Program-made: the position numbers and the translations under genes
Source of the DNA: Xanthomonas chitinilytica
Lineage (GTDB): Bacteria > Pseudomonadota > Gammaproteobacteria > Xanthomonadales > Xanthomonadaceae
Direction of reading: 5' to 3'
Assembly: GCF_026107455.2 (NCBI RefSeq)
Contig: NZ_JAPCHY010000002.1
Span: forward strand, 186,001 to 250,000
Length of the DNA stretch: 64,000 nucleotides
Shown: positions 1 through 9,311 of the stretch, piece by piece
Layout of the letters: each line of letters opens with the position of its first letter
Numbering within the stretch: position 1 is the stretch's first letter
The notes under the pieces: model-generated
What the model was told of the DNA's origin: nothing
What the model saw: the letters and a program-made list of their open reading frames with translations, nothing else
The model's database searches: none

Positions 1-1631
1 GCCGGGACGTCGCCCTGCGACTGCAGCAGGCGCGCGAAACGTGCGTCCGCCTCGCCGGTGCGTCCCTCGCCGTGCAGGCGTCCGGCCAGGCGATAGGTCA
101 GCCAGATGTCGTCCGGGGCGATGTCCGCCGCCCGCTCCAGCAGCGCGCGCGCGCGCGCCGGATCGCCGCCGGCTTCGGCCTGTTCGGCCTCGTGTTGCAG
201 TTGCTGCCGCTGCGCGTCGCGCAGCAGCGCGGCGTACTGTTCGCGCTGCGCCGGCTCGAGCGAGGCCATGAAATCCTGCAGCCGCTGCGGTCCCTGCCGC
301 GCGTACAGCTGCGCCAGCCGACGGATCGCGTCGGCGTTGCCGGGTGCCTGGCGCCGCGCCAGCAGCAGTTCGCGCTCGGCCGCCGCCGTATCGCCACGGG
401 CATCGGCCACCGCCGCCAGTCCCAGCCTTGCGTAGGGATCGCCGCCGGCCAGCTGCAGCGCCTGCCGGTAGTAATGCTCGCCGGCATCGATGTCGCCGGC
501 CTCCAGCGCCGCCTCGCCCTGGCCGAGCTGCAGCCAGTAGCGGGTGGAGCGCTCCAGGTCGCGCCATTTGCTGCCGCGATGGTGGTCCTGCTCGGCCTGC
601 ACGGCGCGCTGGAACCAGGCGATCGCCTGATCGCGCCGGCCCTGTCGCGCCAGCGCCTGGCCCATTCCGCCCAGCAGCCCGGCATCCTGCGGATGGCTGC
701 GCAGGGCCTGGCGGAACAGCGCCTCGGCCTGGACGGGATCGCCATCGCGCTCCAGCAGCCGCGTCGCCTGCTGTCCGGCGCGCCAGCCGGGATCGGCCAC
801 CAGCCGTTGCCGCTGCTCCAGCAATGCCTGCGCATCGGCGACGACCGGACTCTGCTGGTAGCGGTCGATGAACGCACGCAGCTGCACGACGTTGGCGTCA
901 CCGGGCGGCTGGTCGGCCAGGTAGTCCAGTTCGCGACGCGCGGCGACGTCACGGGTGCCCGGATCTTCCGCCATGCGGTGCAGCAGGGCCAGCGCGTCGC
1001 GTTCGCGCGTCTCGGCGAACAGCAGCTGCACCAGGTTCTGGCGCAGGGCCGGATTGCCCGGGTACCGGCGATCCAGTTCCTGCAGGCGGGCGATGGCGTG
1101 GCGCCGGCCGCCGGGCACCGCGGCGCGCAGCCGCCAGTAGTCGGCGGCGGTGGCGAAATCCGGCGGGCGCGTGCCGAACAATTTTTCGTAGGCGGCGATG
1201 GCCTCGTCGCGACGGCCGGCGGTGGACAGCAGCTGCGCCTGCTGCAACAGCTCGCGGCCGCTGCCTTCGTACAGTTCCCACAGCTGCATCGCCTGCCGGG
1301 TCTCGGCAGCGTCCGGAGCGATCGCCTGCAGGCGCCGGAACAGGCTTTCCGCCTCTTCCGGCTGCTGCAGCCGCAACGCCGCCTGCATGCCGGCCAGCAG
1401 CGCGGCGCGGTCGTCCGGCGCCAGCCGCCGCAACCGCGCCAGCGAATCCTGCACCAGGTCGACGCGGCCGGTGGCCTCGCCGACGCGGACCTGCGACAGC
1501 AGCCATTCGCGCTGCTCGGCCACCACCGCGCCGCGCGGCTGCGCCGCCGCTTGCGGCAGCGGCGCGCCGCACAGCAGGCACAGCGAGACCAGGCCCGCGG
1601 CCGGCCGCAACAACGGATGGTCTGCGCGCAT
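1..1631 (-). CDS. bcsC: Cellulose synthase operon protein C (BcsC), 5' part only
   Basis: The frame opens with ATG at 1631 and stays open to the window edge, giving at least 543 residues; the C-terminal half is missing. The N-terminus has a signal peptide (basic start, hydrophobic stretch, Ala-rich cleavage region near residue 30). It is followed by helical tetratricopeptide-type repeats, with recurring patterns such as LLGGMGQALARQG and ARLGLAAVADARGD. In the BcsC family a long periplasmic TPR superhelix precedes a 16-strand outer-membrane beta-barrel that exports the glucan; here only the TPR part is visible. The start lies 2 bases after the bcsB stop, so the two are probably translationally coupled. 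In E. coli bcsZ separates bcsB and bcsC; here nothing does. Confidence 0.9.
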   Translation of the reverse strand, partial: MRADHPLLRPAAGLVSLCLLCGAPLPQAAAQPRGAVVAEQREWLLSQVRVGEATGRVDLVQDSLARLRRLAPDDRAALLAGMQAALRLQQPEEAESLFRRLQAIAPDAAETRQAMQLWELYEGSGRELLQQAQLLSTAGRRDEAIAAYEKLFGTRPPDFATAADYWRLRAAVPGGRRHAIARLQELDRRYPGNPALRQNLVQLLFAETRERDALALLHRMAEDPGTRDVAARRELDYLADQPPGDANVVQLRAFIDRYQQSPVVADAQALLEQRQRLVADPGWRAGQQATRLLERDGDPVQAEALFRQALRSHPQDAGLLGGMGQALARQGRRDQAIAWFQRAVQAEQDHHRGSKWRDLERSTRYWLQLGQGEAALEAGDIDAGEHYYRQALQLAGGDPYARLGLAAVADARGDTAAAERELLLARRQAPGNADAIRRLAQLYARQGPQRLQDFMASLEPAQREQYAALLRDAQRQQLQHEAEQAEAGGDPARARALLERAADIAPDDIWLTYRLAGRLHGEGRTGEADARFARLLQSQGDVP

Positions 1632-1633
1632 CC

Positions 1634-3907
1634 TCAGGCGTCCGGGTCCAGGCGCCGCCGCGCGACCCAGCGCAGCGCACGCCACAGCAGGAACGAGGCC
1701 GACACCACCACCACCACGGCCAGGACCGCCAGCAGCACCGGATGCCCGGACAGGTGGAACCACAGCAGCATCCACCACGGCAGCGTGCCGACGTAGTAGT
1801 GCTCGCCCACGAACTGGCTGCTGACGCCGCTGCTGCGGATCACCGCGACCGAGCCGGCGACCGCCTGCCGCTTGCCGGTATCGGTGAGGGTGTCGCGCAG
1901 CAACTGGAAGTCCCCGTCCTGCGAGGCCGCCAGCGACACCACGCTGCGCTGCGGATGGAACGGCGACTGGAAGCCGACGATGGCGGCCATCGGCGCCTCG
2001 GCGCTGACGCTCACCTCGCCGCCCAGCACTGCGTCGGCGCCGCTGCGCGTCCGCGCACGGCTGGCCGCCTCGGCGGGCGTGGCGACATGGCCGCCGACCA
2101 GCGTGCTGCGCCGCTGCTGCAGCAGCACTGCCGGTTCGGCCTTGTCGCGCATCGCCGCGGGCAGGTCGCCGACCACGATCAGGTCGGCGTCCAGCCTGGA
2201 CAGGCTGCCGGCATCGTCGCCGAGCCGCAGCCCGAACGCCGGGTAGCCGCTCTGCGCGCCGAGCCCGCCCACCAGGTCGAGCAGCGTGCCCACCTGCTGC
2301 GCGTCGGCCCCGGCCGGCATCAGCACCACGGTCTCGGACAGGTCGGCCATGCGGGTGAAGGGGAAACCGCTGAGCGCGAACGCCGACAGGTTCGGCAGCC
2401 CCATGTAGTGGTGGAACCCGGAGAAGTCGATGCTGGAGTCGCCCTCGATCGCCGCCTGCACGTTCGGCGGCAGCATGGTCTGGCAGCGGTCGCGCTGGGC
2501 GCTGCCGACCATGCTGGAGAAGCTGAAGTCGAAGCGCAGCCGGTTGCGCTCGCCCACCTGCAGCGCCGGGATCAGCAGCTTGCCGTCGCCGCTGCCGGCG
2601 CGGTCGTTGAGCACCGGCAGGCGGATCTCGTCGAGCTTGCCGGCCTGCCGGTGCTGCAGCAGCGGGAAGCTGGAGATCAGCTGGTCGTTGATGCTGACGA
2701 TCAGCTTGGATTCGTCGTTGCTGAAGGGCGGCGTGTAGCGGTAGCGCAGCTTCAGCGGGATGCCCTGGTTGCGCCAGATGAACAGGTCCGGCGGCAGGTT
2801 CAGGCCGACCGTGATCGGCTCCGGCGCCACGCCGTTGGCCTGCAGCTGCTGCGGGTACTCCAGCAGTTCGGTCAGCCGCACCGGACGGTCGGTGCGGGTC
2901 CAGTTCGGCGCGTCGTACGGCTTGCGCGGCTTCAACGGCTTGAGTTCGTCGATGCTTACGCGGGTGCCGCGGAACAGCATGTCGCCGGCGGCCAGCGCCG
3001 CCACCGCCGTGTGCAGGTCCTCGTCGTTGCGGCCGAGCACCAGCAGCAGCTTGTCGTCGCGCCGTTCCGGCACGCTCATCAGTTCGACCACCGGGCCGTC
3101 GACCGGCGGATGTCCGGCCAGGAACGCCGGACGCCGTTCGTTGGTGGCGAACACCACGGCGTGGCCGCTCGCGGGCAGCGCGTCGTACGACACCGGGAAA
3201 CTGGCCTGGCGCCACCAGCCGGCCATGCTGCCGAAGTACGAGGCCAGCAGCGCGGCCGAGCGCTGCTGCGCGAGCGAAGGCTGCCCGGCGAACACCACCG
3301 GCAGCTGCAGGCGCGAGGGATCGCGGTAGTCGAAGAACGGCAGCGGGAAGTTCGCCAGGTCGTCCTTCATCGCCAGCACCTGGCCCTGCAGGAGCAGCGC
3401 GCTGTCGGCGGCGACGTTGAGCCACAGCGAACTGTGCGCCGGGTCTTCGCAGATGTCGGTGTAGTGGCCGACGAACTCCAGCCGCACGCGGTTGAAGTCG
3501 CCGATCAGGCGCGGGTCCAGCGTCACCTGCTGCCGCAACGGGGTGCCGGCCGGCGCGTCGGTCGCCACTGGCAGCACCGTCATCAGCGCATCGTTGAGGT
3601 ACACGCGCAGGTGCGACTGCGTGGGCAGCAGCGACGGCGAGGCGGTATAGCGCAGGTCCAGCTGCGCCTGCTTGACGATGCGGTCGCGCCGCACCTGGAA
3701 CTCGACCGCTTCGGTGTTGCGGATGCCCAGCAGCAGCATGTCGCCCGCCCGGCCGAGCTGCTGGAAGCTGCGGGTGTCCTGCCACTGCGTGGCTTCGGCG
3801 ATGGGCCGTTCGGTGCCCGCCGCCGCGGGCGTTTCCTGCGCGGAAGCCGCGGCCGCCAGCAGCAGCGAGGGGAGCAGCAGGCAGGACAGCAGATGTCGAA
3901 GTGTCAT
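1634..3907 (-). CDS. bcsB: Cyclic-di-GMP-binding cellulose synthase regulatory subunit BcsB
   Basis: The product has 757 residues, close to the usual BcsB length. It has an N-terminal signal peptide (MTLRHLLSCLLLPSLLLAAA, cleavage after ASA). A long periplasmic region follows, with the carbohydrate-binding and flavodoxin-like domains of the family (motifs such as LYLNDAL-like RVYLNDALMTVLP and FSSMVGSAQRDRC). A single C-terminal transmembrane helix lies around residues 720-745, followed by a basic tail. BcsB docks on BcsA in the inner membrane and guides the glucan through the periplasm. The ATG overlaps the bcsA stop (ATGA). The same frame is open far upstream through bcsA, but that is antisense-free GC read-through and not a fusion: the signal peptide marks the true start. 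Confidence 0.93.
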   Translation of the reverse strand: MTLRHLLSCLLLPSLLLAAAASAQETPAAAGTERPIAEATQWQDTRSFQQLGRAGDMLLLGIRNTEAVEFQVRRDRIVKQAQLDLRYTASPSLLPTQSHLRVYLNDALMTVLPVATDAPAGTPLRQQVTLDPRLIGDFNRVRLEFVGHYTDICEDPAHSSLWLNVAADSALLLQGQVLAMKDDLANFPLPFFDYRDPSRLQLPVVFAGQPSLAQQRSAALLASYFGSMAGWWRQASFPVSYDALPASGHAVVFATNERRPAFLAGHPPVDGPVVELMSVPERRDDKLLLVLGRNDEDLHTAVAALAAGDMLFRGTRVSIDELKPLKPRKPYDAPNWTRTDRPVRLTELLEYPQQLQANGVAPEPITVGLNLPPDLFIWRNQGIPLKLRYRYTPPFSNDESKLIVSINDQLISSFPLLQHRQAGKLDEIRLPVLNDRAGSGDGKLLIPALQVGERNRLRFDFSFSSMVGSAQRDRCQTMLPPNVQAAIEGDSSIDFSGFHHYMGLPNLSAFALSGFPFTRMADLSETVVLMPAGADAQQVGTLLDLVGGLGAQSGYPAFGLRLGDDAGSLSRLDADLIVVGDLPAAMRDKAEPAVLLQQRRSTLVGGHVATPAEAASRARTRSGADAVLGGEVSVSAEAPMAAIVGFQSPFHPQRSVVSLAASQDGDFQLLRDTLTDTGKRQAVAGSVAVIRSSGVSSQFVGEHYYVGTLPWWMLLWFHLSGHPVLLAVLAVVVVVSASFLLWRALRWVARRRLDPDA

Positions 3908-6516
3908 GTCGGGGAACCTGAAGAGGCGGCGTCGGCAGCCATTCGAGTGGAAGAAGGAGTGCGCGGGGCGAAGCTGGCGAGCCAGCGCGCGGAGCGGCTG
4001 GCCAGCCTGGCCGGCTTCTGCAGCGGTGCCGGCGCGAAATCGCCGACCCGGCGATAGCCGCGCCAGCCCAGCAGCACGATGCCGAGCAGGCTGTGCGGCA
4101 GGCTCTTGGCCTGGTAGCCTGAATGCCAGTCCAGCCAGGCGTCGGCGCGGGCGAAGGTGCATTGCGCGAAGTCCACCCGCTGCCGCTCGTCGGCGAACTC
4201 CAGGGCCAGGCCAAGGCGGGTGTCGAAGCTGCGTTCCACCCGGCCGTCGAACACGAACTGGCGCCGCCCGCGGCCGAGCAGCAGGCTGATCGGGACGCCC
4301 CGTTCCAGTTCCACCGGCTCGTCGAACTCCAGCCCGGCACCGCCGGACGAGTAGTCGGTCAGGGTGCAGGGATGGCAATGGCCGCTGGCGGTGCGCACCG
4401 CCGCCGGCAGGCGGGTGGAGACGCGGTGGGTGCGGCGCAGCTGGTGCACTTCGGCCGCCACCGCCAGCGCGCCGCCGATGATCACCAGGTTGTAGACCAC
4501 CCACAGCGAACTGACCACCACGGTGCCCACCTCGTCGGCCGGGCCATGCAGCAGGCGCCACGCGGCGAACCCGAGGCCGACCAGGTTCAATACCGCCAGC
4601 ACGATGTAGGGCCGGGCGATGCGCCAGTCGAAGGTGGCCTGCTCCTGCAGCGAATCCTTGGCGGTGACGTTGAACTTGCCGCGGTGCGGGCTGAACAGCG
4701 CCACCGTGGTCGGGCGGGCGATGTACCAGGACAGCACCGTCTCGTAGACCTCGCCCCAGAACGGGCGGCGGTGGGCGCGCTGCAGCCGGGCGTTGGTGAT
4801 GCTGGCATGGACCATGTGCGGCAGCACGAACAGCACGATGGCCAGTGCCGGCGCGTAGATGATGTAGACGTGCAGCAGCAGGAACGCCAGCGGCGCGGTC
4901 AGGAACACCAGCCGCGGGATGCCCGACAGGAAGTGCAGCATCGCGTTGGCGTAGCACAGCCGCTGGAACACGTTCAGGCCCTTGCCCAGCAGCGGGTTGT
5001 CCAGGCGGAAGATCTGCACCATGCCGCGCGCCCAGCGGATGCGCTGGTTCACGTGCGCGCCCAGGCTGCCGGTGGCCAGCCCGGCGGCCTGCGGGATCTT
5101 CAGGTAGGCCGAGTTCCAGCCATGCCGGTGCAGGCGCAGCGCGGTATGCGCATCCTCGGTCACGGTCTCCACCGCGAAGCCGCCGATCTCGTCCAGCGCC
5201 TCGCGCCGCAGCACCGCGCACGAGCCGCAGAAGAACGAGGCGTTCCACAGGTCGTTGCCGTCCTGCACCAGGCCGTAGAACAGCTCGCCTTCGTTGGGCG
5301 CGTCGCGGAACACCTTGAGGTTGCGCTCGAACGGATCGGGCGAGAAGAAATGGTGCGGGGTCTGCACCAGCGCCAGCCGGCGGTCGCGCAGGAACCAGCC
5401 GACGGTGACCTGCAGGAACGAACGCACCGGCATGTGGTCGCTGTCGAAGATCGCCACCAGCTCGCCGTCGATGTAGCCGAGCGCGTTGTTGAGGTTGCCC
5501 GCCTTGGCGTGGCGGTTGTCGGCGCGGGCGATGTAGTTGATCCCAGCGACCTCGGCGAAGCGGCGGAACTCCTCGCGGTTGCCGTCGTCCAGCAGGTGGA
5601 TGCGCAGCCGGTCGCGGGGCCAGTCCAGGCCGCAGGCGGCATAGACGGTGTTGCGGACCAGGTCCAGGTCCTCGTTGTAGGTGGGGATCAGCACGTCCAC
5701 CACCGGCCACTGCGCCGGGTCGGCCGGCAACGGCGCGGGCTTGCGGTTCAGCGGCCACGCCACCTGCACGTAACCCAGCATCAGCACCAGCCAGGAATAG
5801 GTCTCGGCCGCCAGCAGGACGATGCCGCAGGCCAGGTCGAAATTGTTGTTCCAGTTCAGCGTGGCGGTGTAGCGCCACCACAGGTAGCGGCAGGACACCG
5901 TGGCCGACAGCACGATCAGCATCAGCGACGCGTAGCGGCCCGGGACGCGCCGGATCACCATCGCGGTCAGCCACAGCGCCACCACGAACACGAACTGGGC
6001 GAAGTAGTCGAACGGCTGGGTGATGCAGACCATCGCCAGCAGCGCCGTCCCCAGCATCAGCGCCAGGGTCAGCCAGCGCCGCGCGCGCGGCGACAGCTGG
6101 CGTTCGCGTCCGCGCAGCCGCGCCATCGTCTCGCTGCCGGCCACCGCTTCCGGCGCATCCTCGAGCGCGCCCACGTAGCGGCGCCGGCCGCGCTCGAACC
6201 CGCCGCGCAGCAGCCGCAGCGGATGCAGCAGCGGCGAGAGGTCCAGCGGCCGGCGCGGCAGCGGTTCGGCGCGCACCACCATCAGCCACAGCGACTGCAC
6301 CAGGAAGCGCAGCGGATCGCCGGCGCGCCAGGCGCGCTGGTCGTGGAACTGCGGGTAGCTGCCGGTGTTCTCCCGGAACCAGCGCTCCCATGCCGGCCCT
6401 TCCAGCCGCAGGAACGCCCATGCCAGCGCCTGGAACGCCCACAGCACGAAGGCGGCGACCGGGCCGGATGCCCGCTCCTGCCGCCATTCCCGCCGCGGGT
6501 AGTAGCGCCATCCCAT
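3904..6516 (-). CDS. bcsA: Cellulose synthase catalytic subunit BcsA (UDP-forming), with PilZ domain
   Basis: This inner-membrane family-2 glycosyltransferase polymerises UDP-glucose into beta-1,4-glucan. It has 870 residues. After an N-terminal extension and several membrane helices comes the catalytic core: IPTYNED, DDGNR, the DSD metal-binding motif (about residue 356), the TED catalytic-base motif (about 453) and QRIRW, the QxxRW motif (about 489). More helices follow, then a PilZ domain with RRTHR (about 692) and DYSSGG (about 721). These are the RxxxR and D/NxSxxG motifs that bind cyclic-di-GMP, so activity should be allosterically switched by that messenger. The ATG shares one base with the bcsQ TGA, and the stop overlaps bcsB by four bases. 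All catalytic motifs are intact. Confidence 0.96.
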   Translation of the reverse strand: MGWRYYPRREWRQERASGPVAAFVLWAFQALAWAFLRLEGPAWERWFRENTGSYPQFHDQRAWRAGDPLRFLVQSLWLMVVRAEPLPRRPLDLSPLLHPLRLLRGGFERGRRRYVGALEDAPEAVAGSETMARLRGRERQLSPRARRWLTLALMLGTALLAMVCITQPFDYFAQFVFVVALWLTAMVIRRVPGRYASLMLIVLSATVSCRYLWWRYTATLNWNNNFDLACGIVLLAAETYSWLVLMLGYVQVAWPLNRKPAPLPADPAQWPVVDVLIPTYNEDLDLVRNTVYAACGLDWPRDRLRIHLLDDGNREEFRRFAEVAGINYIARADNRHAKAGNLNNALGYIDGELVAIFDSDHMPVRSFLQVTVGWFLRDRRLALVQTPHHFFSPDPFERNLKVFRDAPNEGELFYGLVQDGNDLWNASFFCGSCAVLRREALDEIGGFAVETVTEDAHTALRLHRHGWNSAYLKIPQAAGLATGSLGAHVNQRIRWARGMVQIFRLDNPLLGKGLNVFQRLCYANAMLHFLSGIPRLVFLTAPLAFLLLHVYIIYAPALAIVLFVLPHMVHASITNARLQRAHRRPFWGEVYETVLSWYIARPTTVALFSPHRGKFNVTAKDSLQEQATFDWRIARPYIVLAVLNLVGLGFAAWRLLHGPADEVGTVVVSSLWVVYNLVIIGGALAVAAEVHQLRRTHRVSTRLPAAVRTASGHCHPCTLTDYSSGGAGLEFDEPVELERGVPISLLLGRGRRQFVFDGRVERSFDTRLGLALEFADERQRVDFAQCTFARADAWLDWHSGYQAKSLPHSLLGIVLLGWRGYRRVGDFAPAPLQKPARLASRSARWLASFAPRTPSSTRMAADAASSGSPT

Positions 6517-7274
6517 CAGGCCACCGCCGCCTGCAGCCGTTCGCGGTTGGCCAGGCACCAGACCGCGAGGCTTTCGACGTCCGCCGCCGCCAGGCTGCCG
6601 GGCGCGTAGAGGCCCAGCGGCGCCTTGCAGGCCATCGCCTCGCTCACCGCCAGGTCCTCGTGCACCTGCTGCGGCACCAGCCGCTCGCCGTGCCGGTCCA
6701 GCCACAGCTGCATCAGGTCGCGCTGCAACTGGCTGGCAGGGTTGTAACGGTTGAGCAGGAAGCGTTCGCCGCTGGCGTACTCGTCCTTCCTCCCGCGCTG
6801 CAGCAGGGCAAAGCTGGCCGGGTCCACGTTCATCACCCGCAGCCGCAGGTCGCAGCCGGCCTTGCCCAGGAACGGACGGACGTGGCCATCCAGCCGCAGC
6901 GGAAGGTCGGCGATCACCCAGTCGTAGGCCTGTTCCAGCGCCGACAACCGCCGCGCCCACAGCTGCGGCGACTGCCGCAACTCGTGTTCCAGCACGGACA
7001 CCTGCGACGGGGACAATTCGCCGTAGGGCAGCAGGCTCAACCCGGGCAGGATCTCGAACCCGCATTCCTGCCACGCCTTGCCCACCCGGCCGGCGCTCGC
7101 CCAGCCCTGCACGTACCCGGCCGCGACATTGAAATGCAGCCGCAGCAGGTTCTCCGGGCACAGGTCCAGCAGCAGCACGCGCTCGCCCTGCTGCTGCAGC
7201 GCATAACCCAGTGCGGCCACCAGCGAGGTGACGCCGGTGCCGCCCCGCAAGCCGTGCACGGCCACGCAGGTCAT
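6516..7274 (-). CDS. bcsQ: Cellulose biosynthesis protein BcsQ (MinD/ParA-like ATPase)
   Basis: The product is a 252-residue SIMIBI-class ATPase relative. In the E. coli-type machinery, BcsQ with BcsR associates with BcsA at the membrane and is needed for secretion. The N-terminal nucleotide loop reads GLRGGTGVTS. The invariant lysine of a classic Walker A is replaced by valine, and known BcsQ proteins likewise lack it. A Walker B-like hydrophobic strand ending in DLP (VIADLPL) follows. The start at 7274 was chosen because the ATP-loop begins nine residues later and the ATG overlaps the bcsR TGA. The 130 codons upstream in this frame are non-protein-like read-through. Confidence 0.9.
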   Translation of the reverse strand: MTCVAVHGLRGGTGVTSLVAALGYALQQQGERVLLLDLCPENLLRLHFNVAAGYVQGWASAGRVGKAWQECGFEILPGLSLLPYGELSPSQVSVLEHELRQSPQLWARRLSALEQAYDWVIADLPLRLDGHVRPFLGKAGCDLRLRVMNVDPASFALLQRGRKDEYASGERFLLNRYNPASQLQRDLMQLWLDRHGERLVPQQVHEDLAVSEAMACKAPLGLYAPGSLAAADVESLAVWCLANRERLQAAVA

Positions 7275-7498
7275 GCCGCGTTGTCCTCCGGCACCGGGAC
7301 GGCCGCCGGCCGCCGCGACTCGGCGGCGTACAGTTCGCGCAGCAGCGGCCAGCGCGCCAGTGCCTCGTCGCGCTCGCGCATCGCCGAGAAATCCACGTAG
7401 TCGAACGCAGGCATCTGCAGCGTCCTGCGCAGCTCGGCGATGTCGTCCTCGTTGACCGAACGCATCGCGGCCGATCGGATCGGTTTTTCCTGGATCAC
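7271..7498 (-). CDS. bcsR: Cellulose biosynthesis protein BcsR
   Basis: This small 75-residue protein carries the BcsR core: DDIAELRRTL, then FDYVDFS, then RWPLLREL. E. coli BcsR has the same pattern (ND-IVALK, IDYADIS, KRWPLLAEF). BcsR pairs with BcsQ and stabilises the membrane synthase complex. The start is GTG at 7498, overlapping the bcsG stop as GTGA. An in-frame ATG at 7465 is a possible alternative and would leave 64 residues, close to the E. coli size. The stop overlaps bcsQ by four bases. Confidence 0.85.
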   Translation of the reverse strand: MIQEKPIRSAAMRSVNEDDIAELRRTLQMPAFDYVDFSAMRERDEALARWPLLRELYAAESRRPAAVPVPEDNAA

Positions 7499-9126
7499 TT
7501 CTTATTCTCCGGGTAAGGCATCCAGCTGTTGCGGCCCTGGATCTGCACATAGGGTTTGCCGGCATAGTCGAGCACCCGCGCGCCGGCGCTTTCCGACACC
7601 GCGGCGGTCTGCGGCAGGTCGCGCAGCAGCGCGTCCCAGTCCTGCACGTCGCCGCCGCCGGCATGCACGCGGGCGACCAGTTCGGACAACGCCAGGTAGC
7701 TGCTGGGCGCGTCCACGCGCCGCGGGCCGTTCGCCGGAGCGGTGCCCATGCCGATCAGCTTCATCGCCACCGGCACCTGGGTGATCGACGGGCTGGGGAT
7801 CTCGCGCAGACCGGGAATCTGCATGCGGTCGCCCTGCAGCGCCGCGCCATGTTCGGGCACCAGCACCACCATCACCCGCCGGCCGCTGGCCTGCAGCTCG
7901 TCCAGGAACGCGGACAGGTCGTCGATCACCGACTGCGCCAGCGTGCGGTAGTCCGCCGGCCGGCTGCCGGTGCCGCTCACCACCACGCGGTTGCCGTCGT
8001 GCAGGCTGATGCTGTTGTAGAACAGCGCCACCTGCGCCTGCGGCTGCTGCTGCCGCTGCTGCCACCAGCCCGACAGCACCGCGCCGTCGCGGCGGATCGG
8101 GGTCTGGTCGAAGGCCAGGTAGGCGCGCGGCAGCGGACCGATGTCGAACGCGGTGGCATCCAGGCCGCCGTCTTCGCGCAGCTCGCCGATGAAGTCGTCG
8201 AAATGGCCGTCATGGTTCATCGCCAGCTCGCTGCGGAAACCCAGCCGGGCCAGGTTGCCGAACAGGTAGCACTCGGCCGGCGCGGGATCGTAGAGCTGGC
8301 CATGCGGGGTCTGCCCGCAGCTGGCGCGCAACAGCCGGATCGCGGCCGGACCGCTGTAGGAGGTCGCCGAATTGAAGCGGTCGAACACCACGTCCATCCG
8401 CTGCAGCAGCGCGTTCTCGCGCAGCCCGACTTCGTCCAGATCGCTCCAGGCCAGCGAGCAGATGTTGAGGATCAGCAGGTCGAACGGCTGGCCATCGGCG
8501 GTCGCGGCGAACTGCGTCCGGCGCCCGGCCTCGCTCTGGTAGAACGACTGCAGGTAGGCGTTGAGGGTGGCGGTATCGGCCGGTCCCTGCGGCACGGCGG
8601 GTGCCGCCACCCCGGCTTCCGCGGCCACCTGCACCGGCGCCGCCTGGTGCCGGAATGCCACCGGCCAGGGCAACTGCGCCAGCCCCAGGCCCAGCAGACC
8701 CAGCACGCTGAAGGTGGTGATGCGCAACCACGGGCGCAGCAGCACGTACCCCAGCACCAGTACCGCGATCGCGCCGATCAGCTGCCAGTTGATGAAGCGG
8801 CCGGCCAGCTGCAGCAGGTAGGCGAAGGAGAAGTCCAGCACGCCGGGCTGGGCCAGCAGCCGGCTGAACGGCGGCAACCAGGTGTCGTAGTAGAACAGCG
8901 CGATGCCGGCGGGAATGGCCAGCGCCAGGCGCAGGCGCCGCTGCCACGGCACCTGCAACGGCAGCAGCAGGAACGCCGCGAACAGCAGGTTGGGCAACAG
9001 GTGGAAATCCAGCATGCCCATCCAGACCATCGCGAACTTGGTCAGGAAGTAGAGGTTCCATGGCCCCAGGTCCGTCCATGCATAGGGGTTTCCCGGCAGC
9101 TTCCCGGCATCGCGCGCAACGTCCAT
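7495..9126 (-). CDS. bcsG: Cellulose phosphoethanolamine transferase BcsG
   Basis: The product has 543 residues. The N-terminal third carries about four to five transmembrane helices, and the C-terminal part is a periplasmic domain of the alkaline-phosphatase superfamily. In E. coli BcsG transfers phosphoethanolamine from phosphatidylethanolamine onto cellulose. The zinc and nucleophile residues known for the family are present: Cys in NICSLAW (about residue 223), Ser in NSATSYSGP (about 250) and Glu-His in VPEHGAAL (about 425). This suggests the polymer made here is modified. It starts at ATG 9126, which shares its first base with the bcsF TGA. Upstream sequence in the same frame is read-through over bcsF. 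Confidence 0.94.
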   Translation of the reverse strand: MDVARDAGKLPGNPYAWTDLGPWNLYFLTKFAMVWMGMLDFHLLPNLLFAAFLLLPLQVPWQRRLRLALAIPAGIALFYYDTWLPPFSRLLAQPGVLDFSFAYLLQLAGRFINWQLIGAIAVLVLGYVLLRPWLRITTFSVLGLLGLGLAQLPWPVAFRHQAAPVQVAAEAGVAAPAVPQGPADTATLNAYLQSFYQSEAGRRTQFAATADGQPFDLLILNICSLAWSDLDEVGLRENALLQRMDVVFDRFNSATSYSGPAAIRLLRASCGQTPHGQLYDPAPAECYLFGNLARLGFRSELAMNHDGHFDDFIGELREDGGLDATAFDIGPLPRAYLAFDQTPIRRDGAVLSGWWQQRQQQPQAQVALFYNSISLHDGNRVVVSGTGSRPADYRTLAQSVIDDLSAFLDELQASGRRVMVVLVPEHGAALQGDRMQIPGLREIPSPSITQVPVAMKLIGMGTAPANGPRRVDAPSSYLALSELVARVHAGGGDVQDWDALLRDLPQTAAVSESAGARVLDYAGKPYVQIQGRNSWMPYPENKK

Positions 9127-9311
9127 CAAGCGGCTCCCGCCGGCTTGGCGGCCACGCGCCGACGCACGCCGCGCCGCCGCAGGTAGCGCGGACGCCGCAG
9201 CCGCACCAGCACCGTCCACAGGCGGCGCAGCAGTATCCCCAGCAGCGCGCCGAGCGGAATCATCACGATCGCCGCCACCAGCAGCAGCTGCGTCAGCTGT
9301 GTGTAGTTCAT
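9126..9311 (-). CDS. bcsF: Cellulose biosynthesis protein BcsF
   Basis: This is a 61-residue single-span membrane protein. A hydrophobic helix (residues 8-28) is followed by a strongly basic tail containing RRPRYLRRRG. That matches the KPRYVKPAG-type motif of E. coli BcsF. In E. coli BcsF recruits BcsE, and with it BcsG, to the membrane. The ATG at 9311 overlaps the bcsE stop. An earlier in-frame ATG at 9338 lies inside bcsE and is not favoured. Confidence 0.85.
   Translation of the reverse strand: MNYTQLTQLLLVAAIVMIPLGALLGILLRRLWTVLVRLRRPRYLRRRGVRRRVAAKPAGAA

Noticed and set aside
72..1796. Long plus-strand frames opposite bcsC, bcsB, bcsA, lptF, valS and others
   Set aside because: They are Arg/Pro/Ala/Gln-rich shadows created by high GC at third codon positions. 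None has recognisable domains and each lies opposite an identified gene.
1634..6511. A single 1,625-codon frame that looks like a BcsA-BcsB fusion
   Set aside because: Only its second part (from 3907) is protein-like BcsB. The upstream part is the wrong frame of bcsA. The real bcsA frame has all catalytic motifs and its own stop at 3904.
6516..7274. BcsQ lacking the Walker A lysine as a sign of inactivation
   Set aside because: The family is known to have a deviant loop without that lysine, so this is not an anomaly of this strain.
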